Shown: one piece after another, positions 34,701 to 44,134 of the stretch | Layout of the letters: every line of letters begins with the position of its first letter | Position numbering within the stretch: the first letter of the stretch is position 1 | DNA from: Atherinomorus stipes | Lineage: Eukaryota; Chordata; Actinopteri; Atheriniformes; Atherinidae | Assembly: GCA_023101725.1 (NCBI GenBank) | Contig: JALJCO010008724.1 | Location: 124,001-188,000, forward strand | Reading direction: 5' to 3' | Length of the DNA: 64,000 nucleotides | Notes under the pieces: model-generated | Databases searched by the model: none | The model's input: only the letters and a program-made list of their open reading frames with translations | Told to the model about the DNA's origin: nothing | Translations under genes and position numbers: made by a program

Positions 34701-34703
34701 TAA
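28760..34703 (+). CDS. tppp2: Tubulin polymerization-promoting protein family member (p25-alpha), tppp2-like
   Basis: Three coding exons, 28760-28950, 30630-30783 and 34512-34703, join in phase to 537 nt (178 aa). The protein is a complete p25-alpha domain: [71 protein letters not shown], then [19 protein letters not shown] and DESGKGKG. Family members bind and bundle microtubules; TPPP1 is the myelin-associated form. This protein has the short N terminus of TPPP2/TPPP3. The [12 protein letters not shown] and [10 protein letters not shown] wording and the [10 protein letters not shown] tail favour TPPP2 over TPPP3, but that choice was made from memory and needs a tree. The ATG follows an acceptor (TGTGTTAG) by one base. 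Intron 2 holds a LINE relic and intron 3 two fold-back elements. Polyadenylation signals (AATAAA) occur near 35055 and 35263. Confidence 0.9.
29140..30110 (+). mobile_element. Non-LTR retrotransposon relic (RTE/Rex-like clade uncertain)
   Basis: The + strand translation in shifting frames gives reverse-transcriptase blocks: [21 protein letters not shown], a degraded YADD region near 29560 ([11 protein letters not shown] in the wrong frame; YADDVVLLA in another), then [10 protein letters not shown] and the C-terminal ...[21 protein letters not shown] region near 29880-29935. It has many stops and frameshifts. It ends with GATAAGTGGAGGAAGA. It is inserted in intron 2 of tppp2. The same family recurs at 50836-52135. 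Confidence 0.75.
31257..31482 (-). mobile_element. LINE 3' tail insertion (L2-like)
   Basis: The + strand reads CTTTATTTATATAGCACTTTT and CAAGTCAAAGTGCTT, the reverse complement of the tail at 790-870. It splits a repeat whose uninterrupted copy lies at about 26790 (CAGAAACAT then TAATTAGCC). It contains a (CA)n run at 31417-31434 and a poly-A stretch at 31456-31468. Confidence 0.65.
31883..32762. mobile_element. TTAA-flanked fold-back element (family i), complete
   Basis: Inverted ends AGGAATAGTTCACCCT (31883) and GTGAACTATTCCT (ending 32762) sit between two perfect TTAA copies (31879-31882, 32763-32766). The arms are about 300 bp and highly similar (for example GAGCAAGACTCTGGACCAC against GTGGTCCAGAGTCTTGCTC). 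The loop has no coding frame. It lies in intron 3 of tppp2. Related arms occur at 6725 and at the very end of the window (63975-64000). Confidence 0.85.
33651..34391. mobile_element. Fold-back element with GGGGATTATCACGC ends (family E), copy 1
   Basis: Inverted ends GGGGATTATCACGCTTTCCG (33651) and AAGCGTGATAATCCCC (ending 34391) are flanked by TA on both sides. The arms run inwards for about 250 bp (CGAACTTTATAATAAAACAA against TTGTTTTATTATAAAGTTCG). The centre holds a second inverted pair (GCCTAACTTTGTGCG and CGCACAAAGTTAGGC). There is no recognisable protein. A second copy lies at about 45390-46620, with an insertion. It sits in intron 3 of tppp2. Confidence 0.8.
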
Positions 34704-35289
34704 TTATCCCAATAAATTGTACAAAACTAATAATACTGGCAACTCTATTTTTGAGATGAACAGACTAGAGTTAAATGGTGTTTCGCATGTACAACTAATA
34801 CTGCTCCTTATATGTTCTGTTTTTCAGGGACCAAAGAAACACTTGTTATGTAACATAACCCTGCTTTGCACTACTGTATATTAACACTGTGCCTTACTGT
34901 GCACGTAGCCACCTCTGTATGCTCTGATATACCACGCTGATATGCTAATATCTAAGATGTACAAGTAATGATACTCTTCTCCTTTACCTGCTAAGCTGAG
35001 CATTTGCTTCATCATTCAGTGCTGATTATTATGCTTGTCGTGAAATTAAGTCATAATAAAGACTTATTTACGTGACAGATTCTGTAAAATAAACAATAAG
35101 CCAAGAAGAACATCAATTAAGCTTTACTAATGAAGCTGCAGTGGGATGTAGTGCCATTATATGAAGCATTCTTCTTTTTCTTTTTCTCTTTTTTTGATCA
35201 TGTTGTCATTCTTAAATGGTCATGTTATGTATTTTAAGTTGATTTATTTTCTTTCCAAGCTGAATAAATAAATTATGTTAACAATTCCA

Positions 35290-35970
35290 GTGAATTAGAT
35301 CATTATTACATAGTTAATTGTAAAGATCTCCCAAGATAATTTCATAAAATGCACAGAAATGGAATATTTCACCTGTATGTATCAAATTCCATGATTTAAA
35401 TTACATTTTAGGGATTTGAAGGAAGAGAATTTCTCAATGCATGAAAAACAAACTTGTGCGTAAGTGTGTTTTATATGTTTATGTCATCGTCTTAAAGCAG
35501 CTTTTAGACCACAACAGTGGCTTTCAACGATGCTTGTCTTTCATTATAATACAGAATAGATCAAATATGCTTTCTGAGTACCACAATGTAAAGCTATTAT
35601 CAGAAAAGTCAGGATACAGTTTCACAACATAAAGAGCCTTTGTTGAATCAGAGGTACTGAGCACTTCATCAATCTTGGACTCTCCTTGTAATGTAATACT
35701 CATGGTATTTATAGAGGATCCATTGAAACCATTTAAGGATGCTATTGTACTGGAAGCACGTTTATCAGTACGTATATGAGACACTGATAACCATCAGTTC
35801 AGTGTACTGGTTACATTTAAGGTCCCATTCCTGTACCTGTTGACTTCACCATCATCACAGTTTGAAGAAACTGAAGAAATATTATAATACAGTTGTTTAC
35901 TGTAGTAGTAAACAACTACAGTACATCTGAGCAATTGTAGTTAGATTTCTCTGTTATTTTCTATGGTTCC
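35290..35970. other. Region downstream of tppp2, nothing recognised
   Basis: AT-rich sequence after the candidate polyadenylation signals. No domain-bearing frame or delimited element was seen. Confidence 0.4.
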
Positions 35971-35974
35971 AAAT

Positions 35975-36335
35975 AGGGATGTACCGATACAGATTTTTTA
36001 GGGTCGATATTGATACCGATATTTTCTCATCAGCCTCAGTTAATGGCTGATACAACCTGCCAAAATTTGGGGCTGATGCTTCATTTCACCCCCAAATAAA
36101 TATGATGGAGGATATGAAAAGTAATTTTACAACTCTTCAAATGTGAAAAAGAACAAAGGATTTCAAATAAACATAAGAAGAGGAAGAAACAGTGCACATG
36201 TAAATATTAGATAGAAACATTAAACTTGTAATAAATATGTATAAAAAAAAGTTGTTAAATTGTGCCGACGTACCAGCAGGAAGCGCAAATATCTGCCTAA
36301 AATACCGGCTGGCTGATGTATCGGTCAATCCTTCG
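35975..36335 (-). mobile_element. 'TATCGGCC' element, copy 3 (inverted)
   Basis: It begins AGGGATGTACCGATAC and ends GGCTGATGTATCGGTCAATC. The interior matches the copies at 2327 and 21640 on the opposite strand (AAACATTAAACTTGTAATAA, CTCATCAGCCTCAG). It is non-coding. Confidence 0.65.
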
Positions 36336-36429
36336 TTCCAAGTACTATTGAAATTCTTTAAAGTACTGTAGCTCCTTAGAAACAAATTGTATCATCGGAT
36401 GAAATGTTTCATTTTCTTGTTGCTTATCT

Positions 36430-37285
36430 ACACATACAGTATACTTATTTGAGGTAACGTCAGCCACTTGGAGGTGTGTTTCCATCAACCAGAGAAGTAA
36501 ACAATATTAATTCTGTTTAACAGTATTCAAGTGTACTATGAGTATACTTATTTTATACTCAAACTGAGGGATTATACTGGCAGTTTACTTCATATATGTT
36601 CTGGTATAAATTCTAAGACTACCCTCATACTACAACTAACACTTGTACTTTAATACTAACGTGTATTTTAGTATGCTTTTTTATACTTCTTTCTGTCACA
36701 AAGTTCTGATATTTAGAAAATATTACCCACTTACAAAATTAAGTCCCACAAGTCTTTCAGCTGTTAGTTTACTGGTAATACATTTGCAAGAATTTGTATG
36801 GTAGAAAGTAGTATGGTAAAGTAATGATAAAGTATACAGTAGTGACTAACTGCAAAGTATGCTTTTTTAGTATTTGGAATGAGCCAATAGTATAATTAAA
36901 CATATTACTACTACAGTAAGAATATATAAAAAGTACAAAGTTTGTATATTTTTAAGACGCAAACAAAAACACATAACACAACCAAAGTATACTTTTTGAC
37001 TAATAAAGCATATATTAGTACATATAAAATCATATACTTAAAGTATGCAAAATATAGGCTACTTTAAGTTGTTTCACTTCAGCACATATAAGTACTAAAT
37101 ACACTTCAAGTTGAGCTTTTCTACCATTTAATTACAATGAAAACATATTAAGTAAAAAAATTAGTTATTCCAAAATCGTATGCTTTAAGTTAACTAATCA
37201 TACTTGAAGTAAAGTGATGACCAATGTGGCTTCAAGTACACTAAAGTATGCAAAAATTCAATACACTTTGCACATTTATTTTTCA
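36430..37285. repeat. GTATACTT-motif-rich AT region
   Basis: The palindromic hexamer GTATAC and variants (AGTATAC, AAGTATGC, AGTACAAA) recur about twenty times in both orientations over ~850 bp, for example at 36437, 36542, 36830 and 36986. It has the look of a degenerate inverted-repeat element made from one short palindrome. No coding frame. Confidence 0.5.
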
Positions 37286-38480
37286 GCTGGGTAATTCTTA
37301 CCATGCTCTCTGGGTGGGCTGGTTTTTAGGCGTCTAAACCACATGGTTGGATTTAGGCCCCAGAAAGCTGCTGTGCTGTACAAAAGAGGGACGGGATTGG
37401 TTGGGTTTTAGAAAACATGATGGCTTGTTTGAAAGTAAATTCCACATACAGCAGCATCTGCGAAAGATATAGACATGGTGAAATAAAAAAAAAAATAAAA
37501 ATTGTCAATGGTGGACAAAAATAAATAAATTCTGGTCAATTTGGAGGAATGTGGAAATGTTCATGTTTTTTTGCATTTTTAGCATCAGATATAGGAACTT
37601 GTTGCATCTTAAATTGCATAAAGTAATTTGTAGCTTGGTATTATAATAACAACTGCTCTATATGTTTTGCAGGATATCAAGAAAAAAAGTGTATCTTTAA
37701 TATTACATCAACATGCTCAACACTTCACATTTTCTAGATTTCAAACTGTTTCTTCTCCATCTGTACATGAAACAGCAGCATGAAGTAAACCAGGACATTC
37801 TTTGATGTGATGTTATCAGTCTCCAGCACGAGGGCAGCAGCAGAGGGATCCCCCCGACGGTTTATCATAAACAACAAACTGGATGAACCTTTTTGCAAAC
37901 ATGATACCGCCGACCTAATAACCGAGGAATTCCCACAGGCTCTGTCTCTAAGATAAAATCTTTGGGGGGGTTTTGATATACACTAGGGAACTCATCCAGC
38001 TGGTTCCAGCTGAAATTTGCCCTCACACTTCACAGGTCACACCTATCCTCCAGAGCTCAGAGCTGGAAGTGGGTTTGGAGGTGAGTGAGTTGAGCTGTTG
38101 TTTCAAAGATTGCTGCCATCTGACTGGACACAGAGATCTCCCCACCCATCCAGGAAAAATAGAAAAGGCCTGAAAAAGAATATCTCGTGCACATGCTCAT
38201 TATTAACACTCGCTGCTTTTAAAGCATGTTGTGTTTTTGAATAATCAGCACGACATTTTGGCTTAAAAGTGCCGTGGACTATAAAGTGTTACCTGGGTAC
38301 AGACAGAAGAGGAGATTTGCATAAACTCAAAGTGAGTTGAGACATTTTCTAAATGACAATGCTGCAAATATATTTGAATGAATGCAAGTTTGTATTTTTT
38401 TTAAGTTATACTTTGCAAAACTGCTGCACAATCTGGTTTGCTGGCATTTTTTACTGGTCATATTATGGCTAAAGAAGATC
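37286..38480. other. Upstream region of the C1q-like gene
   Basis: No coding exon was recognised. Part of it should hold the promoter of the + strand C1q-like gene, but I found no TATA box at a convincing position. Confidence 0.35.
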
Positions 38481-38485
38481 TTGAC

Positions 38486-38680
38486 ACTTACTCCCAGCTG
38501 CATTTATTCCAACGTTTCGATCACATCAGATCCTCCTCAGGTCAAAAGGAAGATCTGATGTGATCGAAACGTTGGAATAAATGCAGCTGGGAGTAAGTGT
38601 GCAGGCTTTTTCTTTGATTCCACATAACTACGGCAGTAGCCTTGCACCTGGTGATGTGCATATGTCTACGGATTTTTAAA
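38486..38680. repeat. Hairpin of a Penelope-like/hammerhead-type repeat, head-to-head
   Basis: ACTTACTCCCAGCTGCATTT...CGTTTCGATCACATCAGATC (38488 on) is followed after a few bases by its near-perfect inverse ending GCAGCTGGGAGTAAGTG (38584-38600). The right arm continues with TTGCACCTGGTGATGTGCAT. On the - strand the left arm reads CTGAGGA...GAAACG, the arrangement of a hammerhead core. Related arms occur at 42286-42680. Confidence 0.6.
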
Positions 38681-38825
38681 AGAAAATCTTGAATCAATGA
38701 TTTGTAAAAGTGAAAGGTAAATCAGTTGTAATCTGAGGCTGACTGCTTTACTCTTTTTGAAACATTACAGTAAATCTGATGTTAATTTTTAAAAACTTCT
38801 CCATCTACAGACCCCGTGTTGTGAA

Positions 38826-41800
38826 ATGAGAGCTGTTGCCTGCATTTTGTTTGTCTTGGGCCTGCGATGGGACAATGTGAGAGCCATGCACCCCATCAGC
38901 AGCTTACGGGCAGCAGCAGGTAAACAAACTCTTATATAAATTGGTTTAAAAAAAAAAAAAGACAAAGAAAAAACTCAGGGATTCGAACATGGCATAGATG
39001 ACAAAAATGCGTAAGTAACCGAAGCTAAAAGAGATACATTTTCCCAAATTCCAACCAAATCTGAAAGTGGTTGCCTTTACCTACCCTTCCATTAAAGATG
39101 AAAAAAATCACTTGCCAGTGAAATAAGCTGAAATTGGCAAAAGTGATGACAAATTAAAATTTTATAAAAACCATGGCACTGATTTTGAATTGTGGTTGAA
39201 CAGAAATATGAAAAATAAACAAAAATAAAACAAGCAAACAAGCATGATGGGGCTCCTGAACTTTGTTGAGCAACACTTTGAGGCAATCACTGCAATCAAG
39301 TGTTTTCTGTAATATTCAATCAGACGTCTGCACCTGTTGACAGGTATGTTGGTCCACTGTTCATGCACAAGGTGCCTTAATTTGTTTTAATTTGTTTGTT
39401 TATTATCATTTTTTAAACCACAATTGAAAATCACCTTCTTTCATAAATTATAGTTTTATATTTTTTTCATTCATTATTACTTTTTCAGTTTCTTGTTATT
39501 TGGATTATTATTGTAAATGTAGCCGTTTCTTTAATGGGAGGGTGTGTAAACTTTCATAAAATAATTGCATAGCAACTTTATGACAAATACAAATTCAAAC
39601 ATTGCTGAAACTTTTACTGTGTAAAATGTTTTGTATAGATGTTGATGAAATTTGAAAAATGTCCTGAATTAACGTGTTAATTAATGTGTTATTTCAGTTT
39701 CTCAAGCAAAAACAGATTATTATTTATTATCATTCATTAAATGGCTTAATGGGACAATTTTTTAAATTAATTTAAAAATTATATTTTTCCTTACTTTTCA
39801 ATTGAATTTTGGATTTATTATCAGTTATTTTATTTATTTATTTTATTTTTAAGCCTTTCGTTTTTAATAACTTTTTTTTTTCTTTTCTTTTTTTTTTTTT
39901 TACCATTGATCTCTTTTTAAGGAAGTGCATGATTTTTTTAAAGGTATAGTCCAGATTATTTCCCCATCTCTGTTTGTAAACACTATTCAAACTGAGAGCC
40001 CCTCCCCTCGGGCTAATGGTCACATCCCCCTTGAGCCCCAAGCATCTCCTTCAGAGCTTCAAAGTGTGTGAAAGCCAAACCAATAGCAACATGGTTTTCA
40101 AGTGTGCACTATCGAAAACTTTTCACTGCAAAATACTTCCTTTTCTTTGCTGCATCCTCCATTTTTATTGAGAATTTGGCTGAATCTGGTGTCGGCTCCA
40201 GTCGACTTTTAAAAAAAGAAAAAAAAAAGTGCTCCAGTCAACAAGTTTATCCCTACGCCCTTAGCTCTGTCATTGATGGGAGACAACACGCATATCCCCA
40301 CCCAGAAACGTCCTGAACACACCAAAACCAATGGAAAAGGCAACACACAGACAGGGGAGGGGGAGTTGCAAACAAATCTGGCCACCTCACAAAAGCAGAG
40401 GCCCAAAGGTGCAGATTCACTCACACAAGTCTAGCGTTTATTTTCAGGGGGAAAACTCCGGACTCTACCTTTAAATGTGGTTTTATTGTTGTTTTTAGAT
40501 GATTTGATGTTCAGTTTAGTTATTTCTATCACACCTGTGTTTTCCTCATGGGGATCCTCTCCATCCGGAGCTACCCCTTCCCTAACTGCATGGTCGTTGC
40601 CGTGGTGGCTGTCCTTGTCGGGGTGTGACCTTGTCTGACCAGATCTGGGTGGCCTCCATGGCGATGGCCTGTGTGGACGTGGGTGGGGAAGGCTTTTGGT
40701 GGACGGACACCTAGGATATTGTTTCCTCAGTGATGTTTTGATTGTTTCATGTGAAGCACTTTGTTTTTATGCTTGAAAAGTGCTTAATAATTACAGTTGA
40801 AGAGTGTATTATGGATTTGTTTTGACTTAATTATTATGACGACAATGAATTGGACTGTGTCTGTGAAAGTGCCTTGAGATGATTGTTAATTAGCGTTGTT
40901 CAACTAAAGTTGACTTCAATTGAGCTCCAGTCTTTCTGCATTCACAGTGGCATGGGAGGGGGAACTGCCGTGCATAAAGTGGGACTGTGAATGCGCGTTC
41001 AAGCACCAGCGGGGCTGCTGCTGCGCAGCCCCGGAGCTCCAAGAAGTGGAGGATCAAATCTTCGTAAGAATGATGGACCTGTGGAAGAACATGTCCCAAC
41101 TGGGTGACAGTATCCTTGAAGTCATAGGTACTCTGAGCAGTGGGTGGAAACAGAAAAATCTGTGTTGAATATACTGATGAAGTAACTGTACCATCGCCTA
41201 TTTAGACTGAACAGTTAGATTATGGGACTGGTAATCCTGTTCAGAAACACTATTTGTTATGCTAGGTGAAATGGTCCTTCCAACCTGTCAATACATCATG
41301 TTTTCACAAAACAGAAGGAAAAAAAATCAGACCATTGTGAGAGCTGCAGGTCTGTAAAACCTGACCAATCCCTGCCATCCGCACCGCACCGCATCATTTT
41401 TCATTTTTACAGTTGTGTGAAAAAGTGTTCACCCCCTTCCTGGTGTCTTTTTTTTTTTTTTTTGCATGTTTGTCACACTTAAATGTTTCAGATCATCAAA
41501 CAAATTTAAAAATTAGACAAAGATAACACAAGTAAACACAAAATGCAGTTTTCAAATGAAGACTTTTATTAGTAAGGAGGGAAAAAAACCCAAACCTACA
41601 TGGCCCTGTGTAAAAAGTGATTGCTTCCTATACCCAATAACTGGGTGGGCCACTCTTAGCAGCAACAACTGCAATCAAGCATTTACGATAACTGGCAATG
41701 AGTCTTTTACAGCGCTGAGAGGGAATTTTGACCCACTCATCTTTGCAGAATGTTCTTCTTGTTCAGCAGTGGTTTGGTCTTGGAACTCTGCCGTGCAGGC

Positions 41801-43529
41801 CATTTTTGCCCCCCAGTCTCTTTCTTATGGTGGAGTCATGAACACTGACCTTAATTGAGGCAAGTGAGGCCTGCAGTTCTTTGATGTTGTTCTGGGGTCT
41901 TTTATGACCTCTTGGATGAGTCGTCGCTGTGCTCTTGGGATAAATTTGGTTGGCCGGCCACTCCTGGGAAGGTTCACCACTGTTCCATGTTTTTGCCATT
42001 TGTGGTTCACTGGAGTCCCAAAGCTTTAGAAATGGCTTTGGAACCTTTTCCAGACTAACAGATCTCAATTGCTTTGTTTCTCATTTGTTCATTTCTTTGG
42101 ATCGCAGCATGATGTTTAGCTTTTGAGGATCTTTTGATCTACTTAACTGTGTCAGGCAGGTCCTTTTTAAGTGATTTCTTGATTGAGAACAGGTGTGACA
42201 GTAATCTGGCCTGGGGGGGGGGGCACAACACTTTTTCCACACAGCCATGTAGGTTTAGAATATTTCCCCTCTGACTAATATAAATCTGTAGACATATGCA
42301 CATCACCAGGTGCAAGGCTGCTGCCGTAGTCATGTGAAATCAAAGACAAAGCCTGCACACTTACTCCCAGCTGCATTTATTCCAACGTTTCGATCAGATC
42401 TTTCGATCGGATTTTCCTTAGGTCAAACTTTTTCTGGGCATGCCCCCCCCCCCCCCCCCATATATATAACATCTGCTTCCTAATTGGTCGGCCCATATAT
42501 TGATTAAGTGTATGCCTAACTCCTTCTGTGTCCCTTTGGATGAGCCGACCAATTAGGGAGTAGATGTTATATATATATGAGAGGGGCATGTCCAGAAAAA
42601 GTTTGACCTGAGGAGATCCGATGTGATCGAAACGTTGGAATAAATGCAGTTGGAAGTAAGTGTGCAGGCTTTTTTTTATTCCCCTTGACTAATAAAAATC
42701 TTCATTTAAAAATTGCATTTTGTGTTTACTTGTATCATCTTTGTCTAATATTTTTTATTTTTTTTTGATGATCTCTTGAAATTGAAATTTATTGAAAGGA
42801 TAGCCCCTTGAGATGTAACTCTGAAACATCTGAAACAAATGAGTCCGACAAACACACAAAAAAATAAGAAATCTGGAAGGGGGGTAACACTTTTTCACAC
42901 ATTTTTGGTATCAGTGTGTAACATTACCAGTAACAAGAGGCTGTATTTTCTCTCTGCCACTGACTTACCTGTGACTCAGGAGAGACAAGGGTTGCCTTCA
43001 CAGCCTCCATGAGTCGAAGAACAAACTGCATCGGGCCCTTCACCAGGAACGTCTCCATTGCTTACGATGTTATCACCCTCAACCAAGGAAGTGCATATAA
43101 CCCATCTCTGGGTAAGTGATCAAAAACACCGTATAAAAGCGTTTCCATAACTCATGTGACAACAAAGTATCTCTGAATACATTCAATTAAAAATAAATTG
43201 ACAAAAGAAAACACGATTTTCTTCCAGGTATATTTACAGCTCCATGTGCCGGAATTTACTCGTTCTCATTCTCGGTCTACTCCAAGCTGGAAAAGGCAGG
43301 CGACAGAATGTACTACAAAATTCAACTTATGAGAAATGGGGAAGTGATGGCTTCGACTTGGGAGGACAACAGAGAGGATTCAGAGGACAGCAGCTCGCAG
43401 ACAATACTGATGTCCTTGCAGCAGGGAGGCCAGGTGTATTTAGAGCTGCTGAGCGGACGGCAGCTATGTGGGAATGCAAAAGGCCTTAACACCTTCTCTG
43501 GCTCCTTGATTTATCCAACTCTGTCCTGA
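38826..43529 (+). CDS. Secreted C1q-domain protein, cerebellin-like
   Basis: Four coding exons, 38826-38919, 40948-41127, 42980-43111 and 43228-43529, all phase 1, total 708 nt (235 aa). Exon 1 encodes a signal peptide (MRAVACILFVLGL) and ends AAAG. Exon 2 encodes a Cys-rich stretch (CIKWDCECAFKHQRGCCC) and a probable short coiled coil (EVEDQIFVRMMDLWKNM). Exons 3-4 encode a C1q/TNF-like jelly-roll: VAFTASMSRR, YNPSLGIFTAPCAGIYSFSF, VYLELLSGRQLCGN and TFSGSLIYPT. The family forms secreted trimers or higher oligomers; cerebellins bridge synaptic receptors, and many fish-specific members are of unknown or immune role. The exon 2 region is unlike cerebellin N termini that I can recall, so no symbol is given. 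Intron 2 contains a Tc1 relic and a large hairpin. AATAAA lies near 43620. Confidence 0.87.
39070..39560 (-). mobile_element. Tc1/mariner-derived fragment, copy 3
   Basis: It runs from ACCTACCCTTCCATTAAAG to CTTTAATGGGAGGGTGTGT (inverted ends). The - strand encodes the C-terminal region of a Tc1-type transposase: EQWTNIPVNRCRRLIEYYRK, then AVIASKCCSTKF, which corresponds to the usual ...AVIAAKGGPTKY ending. It lies in intron 1 of the C1q-like gene. Confidence 0.7.
39942..40470. mobile_element. TTAA-flanked MITE (family ii), copy A
   Basis: Ends AGGTATAGTCCAGATTATTT (39942) and AAAACTCCGGACTCTACCT (ending 40470) are inverted relative to each other. Perfect TTAA lies on both sides (39938-39941, 40471-40474). 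The interior matches copy B at 50175-50700 in opposite orientation. Intron 1 of the C1q-like gene. Confidence 0.85.
41410..42907 (-). mobile_element. Tc1-like element with internally deleted transposase
   Basis: Terminal repeats CAGTTGTGTGAAAAAGTG (41410, after TA) and ACACTTTTTCACACA (42888) are inverted. On the - strand are the helix-turn-helix N terminus of a Tc1 transposase (SGEPSQEWPANQIYPKST and ELQASLASIKVSVHDSTIR in frame; GTVVNLPRSGRPTKF in a second frame) and, directly after GLHGRVPRPN, the extreme C terminus (KTHCQLS-type region near 41690). The catalytic DDE core is missing. The 5' untranslated part has been invaded by a large hairpin at 42286-42680. Confidence 0.75.
42286..42680. 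repeat. Nested palindrome inserted in the Tc1-like element
   Basis: The outer arms resemble the 38.5 kb repeat (CTTACTCCCAGCTGCATTTA at 42361; TAAATGCAGTTGGAAGTAAG at 42642). The loop is itself a palindrome: ACATCTGCTTCCTAATTGGT (42469) against ACCAATTAGGGAGTAGATGT (42549). A poly-C run lies at about 42442-42459. There is no coding content. The + strand right arm reads CTGAGGAGATCCGATGTGAT followed by CGAAACG, a hammerhead-like core. Confidence 0.65.
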
Positions 43530-44134
43530 TTAGTATCACTGTAACCACATTAGTCCTAATCAAGAGATTTCATAGCTTTATTCTTCTGTTAATAAGTAAA
43601 TTCAAAATGACCACGTGAAAATAAAGAAATATTAAATATTTCATTTGCAGCATGACATTCTATGACATCTAAATGTGTGGCCCTTTTGAAATGTAAATAA
43701 AAAAAAAAATTCACATGCTATTTAAAAATTCTATTTACATTTTATTTAAAAAAAAACAGCTTATTGCTGTTACAATCCAGTTACAATTATCATTCATTAA
43801 CTGGCTTAAATGAACATAGCTATTCTAAATTGGAACATTTATTAAATTAAAATGTTGCAAACATTTTCATTTACAGGAGATTTGTATGAAGCAGTCTTAT
43901 AACAGTCATTAACCACCTTTCAATATAATCTGGAACATGACCCAGAGGAAAAGAAATAGACCAGTTATTCCCAACCCTGGTCCTCATGGCACACTATCCT
44001 GAAGACTTTCCATGTTGCCCTGTTGAAACACAGCTGACTCACATTAATGCAGTGTTTCCCAATCCTGGTCCTCTAGTAGCCCTGCCCTGCACTTTTAGGA
44101 GATTTCCATATTTTATCCAAAGACTTTAAAAAAA

